Positions 1 to 7,393 of a stretch of DNA of 64,000 nt are shown piece by piece; within the stretch, counting starts at the first letter, position 1; each line of letters opens with the position of its first letter. The translations under genes were made by a program, and so were the position numbers. The stretch comes from Andreesenia angusta. Its GTDB lineage: Bacteria > Bacillota > Clostridia > Tissierellales > Gottschalkiaceae. The notes under the pieces were generated by a model. It saw only the letters and a program-made list of their open reading frames with translations, had not been told where the DNA came from and made no database searches. The stretch lies in assembly GCF_001855385.1 (NCBI RefSeq), contig NZ_MKIE01000002.1, positions 248,001-312,000 of the forward strand. The letters run 5' to 3'.

Positions 1-1152
1 CTTTGTTTTCGGATTGTAGAGAACATCCTGAAGCCCTAGCTTTATGAAGTCTAGATTTAGTGGCGCAAGGTCTTCCCTGTACCTAACTTCATCTATCTGC
101 ATAATCCCATTTTTGACGGCCAACTCGTATGCCTTATACCTTTTCTCCATATCGCCTTTCAGCAGGTCTTTCGTGTCAAACGCAAAATAAAAAGACTTCT
201 TTTCACTAGGCAAAAGCAAGTCTTTGTTGAGCGCAGTCTCTATGGCTTTCAGTATGGGCAGTATCGCTGTTTTTATGAAATTATTGTATTCCTGTTCCGT
301 GGCCTTGCCCTCCAGGAGAGCCACCGGCACGTTGAACAGTTTGCATATTTCAGCAGAGTTGGTCTTTTTGTTCTCGTTCAGCTGCATTTCCACGCTGGTA
401 TTGCTCGCTTCTTGGAAGTCCAGCCCTTGATTTAGAACCATAACATTATCTTCATTGTTTCCGTATAGGTTTTTCCATGCAGCTTTAAGCTGGTCCATGG
501 CCTTTTGTTCAAGTCTGGACTGCGACTTCAGGAAGCCTTTCTTGTTTCCGCCAGTCTTGACCAGTACGTTTTCGAACACTAGGGCATTGTAGGCAACTGA
601 CAGTATCATGTTGTTTTCTTCAATCACACCTTTACCAGTTACCCCGTTTTTGGTTTTTCTCGTTACCTTTACGAACTCGAAATCTCTGTACCTGATTCCA
701 TTTACGAAAATATCGTAGTCCTTGAATATCGGATCCGGACTCTCATTTACGCTTATATAGTCGCTGTCGACCCTATGTATCGACTTAACTTTATTTCTAG
801 AGCGATTTATATAGGCGTATCCATTTCCGTTAAGCAGGTAGTCCTCCACTATGGCTTTCTTGAATTGAAAGCCGTCTAGCATGTCGCCTGTTTCATCATT
901 CAGTAGGGCCACCCTGTGGTCTTCTGTCGAGTGAACAGAGTCTCCCGTGTCCGTATATAAAGTTATTGGAAGAGTGGCTACAGTGTTCGCTATAAGCTCT
1001 ACGCACGATGCTACAGACGGAATATTCATGGCTTGGCTTTTGGTTATGTCGCTTCCAGTGCCGCCGAATTTCAGCACTAGCTCCTCTAGTGTCATTCTGG
1101 TCTCTGTTTTATCTCTTCCTACGAGAGTTCCCAGCCGTTTAAATATCCCCAA
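1..1152 (-). CDS. Phage portal protein, HK97 type (partial)
   Basis: This reading frame stays open for 384 codons and runs off the left edge, so the C-terminus is missing. It starts at a TTG preceded by AAGGAGG seven bases upstream. The product resembles HK97-family (Phage_portal) proteins: an N-terminal stretch with MNIPSVASCVELIANTVA, a GNGYAYI segment, and later ICKLFNVPVALL. The portal forms the ring at the head vertex through which TerL pumps DNA. It follows terL directly (12 bases apart), the usual order in HK97-like phages. No promoter is visible between them, so it belongs to the late operon. Confidence 0.9.
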   Translation of the reverse strand, partial: MGIFKRLGTLVGRDKTETRMTLEELVLKFGGTGSDITKSQAMNIPSVASCVELIANTVATLPITLYTDTGDSVHSTEDHRVALLNDETGDMLDGFQFKKAIVEDYLLNGNGYAYINRSRNKVKSIHRVDSDYISVNESPDPIFKDYDIFVNGIRYRDFEFVKVTRKTKNGVTGKGVIEENNMILSVAYNALVFENVLVKTGGNKKGFLKSQSRLEQKAMDQLKAAWKNLYGNNEDNVMVLNQGLDFQEASNTSVEMQLNENKKTNSAEICKLFNVPVALLEGKATEQEYNNFIKTAILPILKAIETALNKDLLLPSEKKSFYFAFDTKDLLKGDMEKRYKAYELAVKNGIMQIDEVRYREDLAPLNLDFIKLGLQDVLYNPKTK

Positions 1153-1164
1153 ATTATCACCTCC

Positions 1165-2847
1165 TTAAAAAACCTGGACAGACCAGTCCATGTCCGGCGC
1201 AAGGAATGTCTCTAGATTAAGCAGGTATACGGCATTTATTAAGCTGACCACCATATCCACTTTCCCTTGAGACTTCTTCTTGTTCACGTACATATTTTTA
1301 TTCGTGTCCTCTGTGATTTTTGCATTCTGAAAGTTCACCTCTAAAAGCTTGTTCTCTGTGTACTTGAAGCTTCTACTCAGTATTTTTTCTTGCAACAACT
1401 TTGTGGCCGGATGCAGTACCGACGAATGCTGCTTAACTTCCACAGTCTTCATTCCGGCGCTCTCCAATTTTTGAGCCGTAGACATACAGTTGAATCTATC
1501 GTAGGCCACGCCCTTGACGAATACTCCTAGCTCGTCTTCTATGGACAGAATCACGTTCTCTATGAAACCATAGTCTACTACCATGTCCCCGCAAGGGTAG
1601 CATGTCTCTTTCCTTATGTGATACTTGTAGTCTTCTTTCTCCATTCTCGACTTCTCTTCTATGCGATCCGCCGGGATGAATGCAACCGCAGTAGCTATTA
1701 TCTCTCCTTCGACCTCTGTCGCTATGGCCAGCGAACAGTTGTCGGTCGTGATTGCAAGGTCTAGCCCAAGCCATACGTTGCGGCCAGTCCAGTCAAATTC
1801 ATCTATCTTGCATTTTCTAAGGTCCTCTAGTCTTATGAATTCCTCTCCACTATTGGACGGCATAAAGTGGTTCATGTGCTTAGTCAGGAACTCTTCCCTC
1901 TCCATGGGTTTTTCTAGAGCGGCTTTTCTACTGTCCCTTATCTCGTTGTAGTTTTCCTCTATCCTAAGTGGGTTCGCCTGGTACAGTCCAGTGTCGTCCC
2001 ATAGATGCTCTTTCTCTGCATAGTACAATAGGGCGAACATCCTCTCGTCTTCCACCAGCTCGTTGAAAACCTTTTTCACATATTCCAGTTCTTCGAGCAT
2101 TATCGACTTGTCTTCAGCATAGGCTGTTGTCAGCTTAAACCTCAATGGATTTTTGACCGAAAGCTGTCCAGACTTCATGGCGTTTATATTCTTGTAGTCC
2201 TTGAACGCCCCGCACTCGTCAGCTATGAATGCCGACGGTCTTATAGCATTGTTTCTACTGGCATCCGCAGTCCTCGCTTGATAGTAGCTTTTAGTCAGAT
2301 TGCAGATTATCTTCCCACTTAAAGTAGTGGAGGTTTTGAAGTGCTTTCCTATAGCTGGACTGGCCTGTATTATTTGCATCATGGCTTTTTTTACTTCCCC
2401 GGCCAGTTCTCTGTCTAGGCATATACTGTAGAACTCACTGTGGTCGTCCTCTGTAAGCATAAGAATTATAAATATTAGAGCGCATATAAATGTCTTCGCA
2501 TTTTTTCTAGGAATGAACAGCAGTACGTCCCTGTACCTGAACTTTTCAGGATCTTCTTTAAATCTCCACCCGAAAACGTTGCATAAGAAAAAGGCCTGGA
2601 AGTCTGCCAGGCCATCAAGTACGCTTATCCCTACTACTCCAAGTCCGGTTGCGAAGTTTAGAAGCTTTAGTATGCCCTCTATAACTCCCAGCTGGTCCTC
2701 GTCCAAGTAGAATGGGTAGTCTTTATTCTTTTGTTTTCCCAAGTCTTTCAGGAACCACTTGCACTGCTTCCTAACTTCTTTAGGCGCAACTTCCTCTCCT
2801 CCGATTACTCTATTGGCATACAGCTTCGCCTTTTCTAATAATGTCAT
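1165..2847 (-). CDS. terL: Terminase large subunit
   Basis: The 560-residue product is the DNA-packaging motor and nuclease of the phage, of the Terminase_1 type. The ATPase half shows a Walker A variant PRKNAKT at residues 113-119 and a Walker B pattern SAFIADEC with Asp210-Glu211. The C-terminal half has WLGLDLAI near residue 380, matching the first metal-binding aspartate of the RNase H-like nuclease, and DMVVDYGF further on. Its ATG overlaps the stop of terS by four bases (ATGA), so the two are translationally coupled. The length is normal for the family. Confidence 0.95.
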   Translation of the reverse strand: MTLLEKAKLYANRVIGGEEVAPKEVRKQCKWFLKDLGKQKNKDYPFYLDEDQLGVIEGILKLLNFATGLGVVGISVLDGLADFQAFFLCNVFGWRFKEDPEKFRYRDVLLFIPRKNAKTFICALIFIILMLTEDDHSEFYSICLDRELAGEVKKAMMQIIQASPAIGKHFKTSTTLSGKIICNLTKSYYQARTADASRNNAIRPSAFIADECGAFKDYKNINAMKSGQLSVKNPLRFKLTTAYAEDKSIMLEELEYVKKVFNELVEDERMFALLYYAEKEHLWDDTGLYQANPLRIEENYNEIRDSRKAALEKPMEREEFLTKHMNHFMPSNSGEEFIRLEDLRKCKIDEFDWTGRNVWLGLDLAITTDNCSLAIATEVEGEIIATAVAFIPADRIEEKSRMEKEDYKYHIRKETCYPCGDMVVDYGFIENVILSIEDELGVFVKGVAYDRFNCMSTAQKLESAGMKTVEVKQHSSVLHPATKLLQEKILSRSFKYTENKLLEVNFQNAKITEDTNKNMYVNKKKSQGKVDMVVSLINAVYLLNLETFLAPDMDWSVQVF

Positions 2848-3299
2848 TTACGTAGCACCTCCAATAGTGGGTCCTCTTGCTCCTGTTTCGCTTGCAAGTT
2901 TATGTTCCCCAGCTTTGCTCTACTCTGTGGAGACAGTCCAAGCTCATTGCAAGTCCTGAAGAAAGTCTTTGTGTAGTAGTCGTTGGCAAGCCTCAAGTCC
3001 TTGTCTTTCATCAAGTTGGGTCTTTCATTTATCTGCCTCTCTATGTCCAGCATTCTGTCAATCGACACGCTACACTTTGCCAGCACGTACACGTCTAAGT
3101 TTCCAAGGACTTCACTCGCCTTCAGTTCCCCCACTATGTAATTAAATATTTTTTTCTGATTGTTGTTTAGCATCCCTCTGGGCGGTACGATTTTGTCAGC
3201 CTGCCCTCTTAGGTTTTTTTCAGTTTCCTGTCTAGCCTCTATCTCTTCTTTTGTAAGGTTCTTGACCATTACTGCAACCGGTTTGCTGGGCCTTGCCAT
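2844..3299 (-). CDS. terS: Terminase small subunit, P27 type
   Basis: The 151-residue product is a probable DNA-recognition subunit of the packaging terminase. The order small subunit, large subunit, portal and the P27-like layout support this: a basic, flexible N-terminus, PPRGMLNNNQKKIFN near residue 40, a helical middle, and a C-terminal GLSPQSRAKLGNI segment typical of the phage P27 small-terminase family. An AGGTG ribosome site precedes the ATG. The gene is followed by overlapping terL and preceded by about 130 non-coding bases that may hold the cos site. Confidence 0.9.
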   Translation of the reverse strand: MARPSKPVAVMVKNLTKEEIEARQETEKNLRGQADKIVPPRGMLNNNQKKIFNYIVGELKASEVLGNLDVYVLAKCSVSIDRMLDIERQINERPNLMKDKDLRLANDYYTKTFFRTCNELGLSPQSRAKLGNINLQAKQEQEDPLLEVLRK

Positions 3300-3432
3300 A
3301 TCGCCTCACCTCCAGATTTCATTTCGGGAATTTTTTTAAATCAGTTGAGGGGGTGCGGTGTTCTCTAGACCCGTTGAAAACACTGGGGTACAGCCGGGGG
3401 TGTAAACGTTGCAATTACTGGCTTGTAGCCCT
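3300..3432. other. Gene-free region between HNH and terS; possible cos site
   Basis: This 133-base gap is the largest inside the packaging module. It is GC-rich in its middle, with two copies of GGGGGTG (3349-3355 and 3396-3402) and an inverted pair GTGTT/AACAC (3357-3361 and 3379-3383). In cos phages with an HNH gene beside terS, the cohesive-end site usually lies at this place. The cos assignment is an inference from position; I cannot identify the cut positions. Confidence 0.4.
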
Positions 3433-3822
3433 CTATTTATGGTATTTTTTATATATTTCCTCTACCATATCTATGAGCTCTTCCCTCTCTATCTCTCCGC
3501 GCTCCGCCATGCTGTGATGAGTACTGCATAGACAGATGAGGTTCGTATCCTCTAGTCTCTTGTCCCAGTCCTCTATCATCGGTACTATGTGATGCACCTC
3601 TATGTCTGTGTAGTTGTACCTAAGCTCTGTGCCCTTCATATCTCTTAGGCATGCCTGGCATAGATACTTGTCTCTATCGTTTATCTGCTTCCTCTTCTTC
3701 TGCCACGTTCTGCTCCACCTGAACTTGTCTATGTAAGTAGTCTTCTTCTCTCTCGCTGGCTTCTTGGCGCATACCTCTCCGCGTTCGTGAAGACCCCCAC
3801 AGTATTTGCAGCTTATAAGCAT
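3433..3822 (-). CDS. Phage HNH endonuclease
   Basis: The 129-residue product has an HNH fold: two zinc-type CxxC pairs (CKYCGG near the N-terminus and CQAC near residue 60), IEVHHIVP carrying the histidines, and NLICLCSTHH. Phage HNH proteins next to terminase genes work with TerL in DNA cleavage during packaging of cos phages. I place the start at the ATG at 3822, because GGGGTGATTAT precedes it well; an ATG 39 bases further upstream would lie inside the terminator hairpin. It is the first gene of the late operon. Confidence 0.88.
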   Translation of the reverse strand: MLISCKYCGGLHERGEVCAKKPAREKKTTYIDKFRWSRTWQKKRKQINDRDKYLCQACLRDMKGTELRYNYTDIEVHHIVPMIEDWDKRLEDTNLICLCSTHHSMAERGEIEREELIDMVEEIYKKYHK

Positions 3823-3849
3823 ATAATCACCCCTGTAATCTAGGTATGT

Positions 3850-3880
3850 AAAAAGCCCCAAGGTTTTTGACCCTGGAGCT
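3850..3880 (-). terminator. Terminator in the late-operon leader
   Basis: On the minus strand AGCTCCAGG pairs with CCTTGGGGCT (one bulge, one G-U) and is followed by five T residues. It sits only about 20 bases before the ribosome site of the HNH gene and downstream of the candidate late promoter, so late transcripts starting there would have to read through it. Confidence 0.7.
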
Positions 3881-3915
3881 TCACTTGGAAGAACTCGGCT
3901 TTCAACAAGAGATAT

Positions 3916-3959
3916 ACTATACTAACAGTGCTCGAATTCCATGTTACCATTGTAACATG
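3916..3959 (-). promoter_or_regulatory. Candidate activator-dependent late promoter
   Basis: A minus-strand -10 box TATAGT lies at 3916-3921. At the expected -35 position (3939-3944) there is no consensus; instead the spot overlaps an inverted repeat CATGTTAC-CATT-GTAACATG at 3940-3959. A missing -35 covered by a palindrome is the pattern of a promoter that needs an activator, and the gene just upstream encodes a late-activator-like protein. The site is seen; its function is inferred. Confidence 0.5.
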
Positions 3960-3986
3960 CTAAAATAGTACAATTCGTACAATTTA

Positions 3987-4403
3987 TTACTTTATTAAAA
4001 ATCTTTTTAGTTTTATTCTTGCCAGCTCTTCGCTTGGATATCCGTACACTTCATGCGATACCTCTCTCCACTTCAGGCCATCTATGTATCTAAGCTCTAA
4101 TATCTGTCTTATACCACTGTCCTCTACAGTCTCTATGAATGCCTCTATCTCTTCCACCTCTAGCTCTAGCTCTCTTTTCCTTTTAATCAGCCTGTCTTTC
4201 AGGTCCATCATTCTTCTATGACTTCTGTTATCTCTGCCTGTAATCTTTAAGCTCCGCCTTGTGTATGGAAATGTGTCCATGGAAGCCTGCACCACATCCG
4301 ATACAGACTCCTTGCTTTGCTTTTCCAGCTTCTCTATTTTCCTTTCCAGCATCTTTACTTCTCTAGTCTTTTCTCTGAATTGTTCTAGCCTTTTAGCATC
4401 CAT
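3987..4403 (-). CDS. Late transcription activator, ArpU/RinA-like
   Basis: The 138-residue product has a charged coiled-coil first half and a C-terminal helix-turn-helix resembling sigma-factor region 4 (LELRYIDGLKWREVSHEVYG near residues 112-131). Proteins of this kind (ArpU, RinA and relatives) switch on packaging, head and tail genes in Gram-positive phages. It is the last gene of the early operon and sits right before the late promoter region. Its ATG lies inside the end of the parB-like gene (11-base overlap), with AAGGGGG upstream. The family call rests on the C-terminal pattern and position. Confidence 0.7.
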   Translation of the reverse strand: MDAKRLEQFREKTREVKMLERKIEKLEKQSKESVSDVVQASMDTFPYTRRSLKITGRDNRSHRRMMDLKDRLIKRKRELELEVEEIEAFIETVEDSGIRQILELRYIDGLKWREVSHEVYGYPSEELARIKLKRFLIK

Positions 4404-5430
4404 GTTTCTCCCCCTTGCGATATACAGTCTTCTTTCTTAGGTTGCTCGCTATATTAAGTTCCACCATCGACATCATGGCGACATCTTTCCCCATAATACT
4501 TCCATATACCCACACTTCATCCGCCAAGCTTATGAGTTCTATACATAGAGCCCTGTATGCCTCCTCAGCTTCAATTCCCTTTACTCCGTAGAGTATAGAC
4601 TGGGCATTGAGAGGTATATGTCCTTCCTTCACTACCTCTTCTACATAGCTGGCCATCTTAAATCTTTTCCCCTCCGAGCTGCAAACATATATCTTCTTTT
4701 GCTTTTCCTCTTTAGGCTCCTCTAGTTTGCTGTCCTCTTTGATTTGCTTTACGTCCTTTATAGAGATGCTTCCCTTGTCTTTGTACTCTTCATAGGCTTC
4801 TTTCTGCTTTTCTTCCGGCAATCCCGATAGTTCATAGGCAGTGGATGCGTTTACTTTTTCAGCTTGGAACTCCTCCTTGAAATCATCGCTAAGATTTTTG
4901 TCTATGCTGTCCATCCGAGCCACTTGAGTTGGAGATACATCCAGCGCATCCGCTATCATTTCTCTCATTCTTCCTGGAAGCTTTACCCCGTCTTTTTTAA
5001 GTCCAGCGAGCAGTTCTTTCAATCTCGTTGCCTGCTTCATCTTCTCGTAATCACTAAGCTCTCTAGTCGTAGAGTTGGCGACTATGAGCTGTAGCTCTGT
5101 CCACTTGTCCTCCGTTTGGTCTTCCACCTTGCAAGGCACTTTCCTTAGCTCTATATGCCCTTCGCTTACCAGCTCTGTTATGGCCTTTAGTCTACGGTGT
5201 CCGCTTATTAGAGTGTACTTGCCTTCTTCCGTTCTTTGCACTACCAAGTTCTGCTGAAGGCCAAACATCTCTATACTGGCCTTCAGCTCCTCTATGTCGC
5301 TTGTGTCATAGAAGTTTCTTTCGTCTGGAGCTATGTCCTCTATGTCTATGTCCTTTATCCTAAAGCCTTCTTTCTCCACTTCTTTTTTCGAGCTTTCGCT
5401 TAACAAGTCCGTCAGATTGAATTTCGCCAT
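4393..5430 (-). CDS. ParB-like protein fused to a DUF7768/DUF4406-like domain
   Basis: Residues about 25-180 form a ParB/Spo0J-type nuclease-like domain with the family box GHRRLKA (77-83) and a helix-turn-helix (IADALDVSPTQVARMDS, 159-175). After a charged linker, residues 246-338 (KKIYVCSSEG, GHIPLNAQ, LADEVWVYG) resemble the nucleoside 2-deoxyribosyltransferase-like phage domains DUF7768/DUF4406. The first half should bind DNA and, with ParA just upstream, may serve segregation of an extrachromosomal phage genome, or act in regulation. The role of the second half is unknown. An AAGGAGG site precedes the ATG. Confidence 0.82.
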   Translation of the reverse strand: MAKFNLTDLLSESSKKEVEKEGFRIKDIDIEDIAPDERNFYDTSDIEELKASIEMFGLQQNLVVQRTEEGKYTLISGHRRLKAITELVSEGHIELRKVPCKVEDQTEDKWTELQLIVANSTTRELSDYEKMKQATRLKELLAGLKKDGVKLPGRMREMIADALDVSPTQVARMDSIDKNLSDDFKEEFQAEKVNASTAYELSGLPEEKQKEAYEEYKDKGSISIKDVKQIKEDSKLEEPKEEKQKKIYVCSSEGKRFKMASYVEEVVKEGHIPLNAQSILYGVKGIEAEEAYRALCIELISLADEVWVYGSIMGKDVAMMSMVELNIASNLRKKTVYRKGEKHGC

Positions 5431-5444
5431 TTCTACCCCTCCTT

Positions 5445-5469
5445 AAATGTGTCCAAATTGGACACATTT
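5445..5469. repeat. 25-base perfect inverted repeat between parA and parB
   Basis: AAATGTGTCCAA and its exact complement TTGGACACATTT are separated by one A. It lies in the 44 bases between the parA stop and the parB start, just upstream of the parB ribosome site. It could be a centromere-like ParB site or an operator; it is not the chromosomal parS sequence (TGTTTCACGTGAAACA). A spacer of one base makes protein binding more likely than an RNA terminator, and there is no T-run. Confidence 0.75.
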
Positions 5470-5474
5470 TATAT

Positions 5475-6239
5475 TTAGCTTTCTTCTAATATTTCTTTCA
5501 CTAATTCCAAATAATCTTTCGTAGCAGTGCAGTTCTTTGCGTATTCTAGCAGTGGCTTCTGAGCAAACGTGCTTTCGTCAACCTTTACTGTCTTTCTTAT
5601 TTTCGAATCAAGCATAGGGTAGTCCGGCTGAGCTCTGATCCATTCGTCTCCTTGAGTATTCACATTATTTTTCTGGTACATCGTGAGAAAGCATGCCTGT
5701 AGCTTTATATTCGGGTTAATCTCTCTTACGTTCTCTATCTGCTCCACTAGAAGGTCTAGGCCATCGAACGCAAACTTATCCACCTTTATGGGTATCAGTA
5801 CGTCGTCAGATGTTACAAGTGCATTTATGACCGATATATTTATGTCTGGAGCATTGTCTATTATGCAGTAGTCGTATACATCTTCTATCTGGTATAGTGC
5901 TTTTGACAGTCTCGTCTGCTGCGGTCTGGACATATCTAGCATCACATCCAGATTCGCTTTCAAGAGAGCCATTGTCGCCGGTATTATATCTAGGTTTTCG
6001 TACTTCGTTTTATATATGGCTTCGCTTATCTTTATGTCTTTTTCGGTCAGGATGTCGGCCATGCTTTTGTATATATTTTCCCCACAAGCTCCAAAGAACT
6101 TCGATGTGTTCCCCTGCTTGTCGTTGTCTATAATCAGCACTTTCTTTCCGTGTACCGTAGCCAGTATATGCGCTATGTTTACAGAGGAGATGGTCTTGGC
6201 CACCCCTCCCTTCAAGTTTATTATCGATATGGTTTTCAT
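5475..6239 (-). CDS. parA: ParA-family partition ATPase
   Basis: The 254-residue product is a ParA/Soj-type ATPase with the deviant Walker A box KGGVAKT (10-16), VLIIDND for the second aspartate region and YCIIDNAPDI for Walker B. It lacks an N-terminal DNA-binding domain, so it is of the short type. Such ATPases move plasmid or chromosome copies together with ParB. It precedes the ParB-like gene, and its ATG overlaps the stop of the upstream small gene by four bases. A GGAGGG site precedes it. Partition genes in a prophage suggest a plasmid-like stage. Confidence 0.9.
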   Translation of the reverse strand: MKTISIINLKGGVAKTISSVNIAHILATVHGKKVLIIDNDKQGNTSKFFGACGENIYKSMADILTEKDIKISEAIYKTKYENLDIIPATMALLKANLDVMLDMSRPQQTRLSKALYQIEDVYDYCIIDNAPDINISVINALVTSDDVLIPIKVDKFAFDGLDLLVEQIENVREINPNIKLQACFLTMYQKNNVNTQGDEWIRAQPDYPMLDSKIRKTVKVDESTFAQKPLLEYAKNCTATKDYLELVKEILEES

Positions 6240-6502
6240 TGTTGGCCCTCCTTTTGGACTGCATCTATGTCTATGCGTTTGTAGAATTCCTGGTTGTGGA
6301 AGTATAGTGGCGTGCTAAAGCTGACCCCTTGATCCAATCCACCTATTCGTATTGCTCCAAGACCATGGAAGCCCTTCTCGAACTTGTAAATAAACCTCCC
6401 CGCCCTATAGTAGTCTTCTTGTTTCTTCACATACAGCTTTTTAGATAGCTCTCTGTCCGCCAGCATGCAAAGCGCCTCTCTTTTATCTATCTTTACTAGC
6501 AT
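6236..6502 (-). CDS. Hypothetical phage protein, 88 aa
   Basis: I do not recognise this protein. It is small and basic with no membrane segment or cysteine cluster. It begins with GGAGGG before an ATG and overlaps the parA start by four bases, so it is translated as part of the early operon and coupled to parA. The middle has a glycine-rich stretch (GFHGLGAIRIGGLDQG) that could be a loop or strand-turn region. Its place next to parA gives no firm function. Confidence 0.75.
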   Translation of the reverse strand: MLVKIDKREALCMLADRELSKKLYVKKQEDYYRAGRFIYKFEKGFHGLGAIRIGGLDQGVSFSTPLYFHNQEFYKRIDIDAVQKEGQQ

Positions 6503-6514
6503 CTATATTCCCTC

Positions 6515-6742
6515 CTATTTGTGAATCTTTCCTGTTTCCCTGTCTTTTATGACTACTCTTTCTCCCAGTTCCATGCCTCTGCTTTTAAGTATGTTCTTTA
6601 TTTCCATAACGGTATCGTGCACTTGCTTTTCCCTTGCGTGCTCTCTCACCTTGCACATGGCTTTCTCTGTCCTAGTTTCTTTCTCTATCACAGTGGCTAC
6701 TACAGGGTCGTAGTATCCAGATCCATTCACCCAATACCTCAT
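6515..6742 (-). CDS. Hypothetical phage protein, 75 aa
   Basis: I do not recognise this protein. It is highly charged, with a predicted long helix in the middle (EKETRTEKAMCKVREHAREK). AGGGGGG stands eight to nine bases before the ATG, a strong site, and the gene fits tightly between mazG and the 88-residue gene in the early operon. The tight spacing, same strand and good ribosome site support that it is real. Confidence 0.7.
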   Translation of the reverse strand: MRYWVNGSGYYDPVVATVIEKETRTEKAMCKVREHAREKQVHDTVMEIKNILKSRGMELGERVVIKDRETGKIHK

Positions 6743-6760
6743 GTTTATTATCCCCCTTCC

Positions 6761-7090
6761 CTATTCTCTATTAATGCTCCTCTCCGCGTCGAATCCTTCT
6801 GGGTATCTCTTCATAAGCTTTATGATGTTTCTTTCACAGACCTCTTGCAGCGATATCCCCATGACGTTGCATAGGTTCGCTATGTAGAACATGACGTCTC
6901 CCATTTCCTCTAGTACTTTCTCTGTATCTAGGTCATGTTCCTGGTGAAAATGCTTTTTGAATAAATCTGCGACCTCTCCACTCTCTCCCTGAATTCCCAT
7001 CAGCATATGGGATACCATCTGCTCAAAGTCTTTCCCTTTGTCATTAAGAGTCCTTTTGGCTCTTTCTTGATAGTCTAAAAAGCAATTCAT
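6761..7090 (-). CDS. MazG-like nucleotide pyrophosphohydrolase
   Basis: The 109-residue product is a single-domain, all-alpha NTP pyrophosphatase of the MazG/dUTPase-like superfamily. The metal-binding pattern is visible: Glu36 and Glu39 in GIQGESGEVADL, then EEMGDVMFYIANL with Glu61/Glu62 and Asp65. Such enzymes cleave (d)NTPs to NMP and pyrophosphate; in phages they may clean the nucleotide pool or lower stress nucleotides. Its ATG overlaps the stop of the upstream gene (TAATG). The substrate cannot be read from the sequence. Confidence 0.88.
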   Translation of the reverse strand: MNCFLDYQERAKRTLNDKGKDFEQMVSHMLMGIQGESGEVADLFKKHFHQEHDLDTEKVLEEMGDVMFYIANLCNVMGISLQEVCERNIIKLMKRYPEGFDAERSINRE

Positions 7091-7392
7091 TATTTCTTCA
7101 CCCCTCTCTTGTTGTGTAGTTTCTTTCTGTTGAGCACTCTCTTTCTATGTTTCTTTATCCCTTTTATTTTCTTAACTGCCCTTTTGACTTTTCTTTTATC
7201 AGCTTCCGTCATGCCCTCCCAGCTTGGAGTCACGGTTGCAGTTCCCGTTATTCTAAATCCTCTGCTCCATCTAATCCGTCTGCTCTCTCTAGTCTTAGGC
7301 TCTATGTTCGTGGTGCTAATCTCTTTGACTTCCACTCCCTCAATCTCTTCGCCATTTATATATACTTTTGCATTCCCGTATATGTCGGTCAT
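7090..7392 (-). CDS. Hypothetical basic phage protein, 100 aa
   Basis: I do not recognise this protein. The first half looks like a beta-rich domain (KVYINGEEIEGVEVKEI); the second half is strongly basic (KRKVKRAVKKIKGIKKHRKR) and could bind nucleic acid. Its stop shares a base with the mazG start. It follows the yopX stop by one base, so it is part of the same translationally coupled string of early genes. Confidence 0.7.
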   Translation of the reverse strand: MTDIYGNAKVYINGEEIEGVEVKEISTTNIEPKTRESRRIRWSRGFRITGTATVTPSWEGMTEADKRKVKRAVKKIKGIKKHRKRVLNRKKLHNKRGVKK

Positions 7393-7393
7393 T

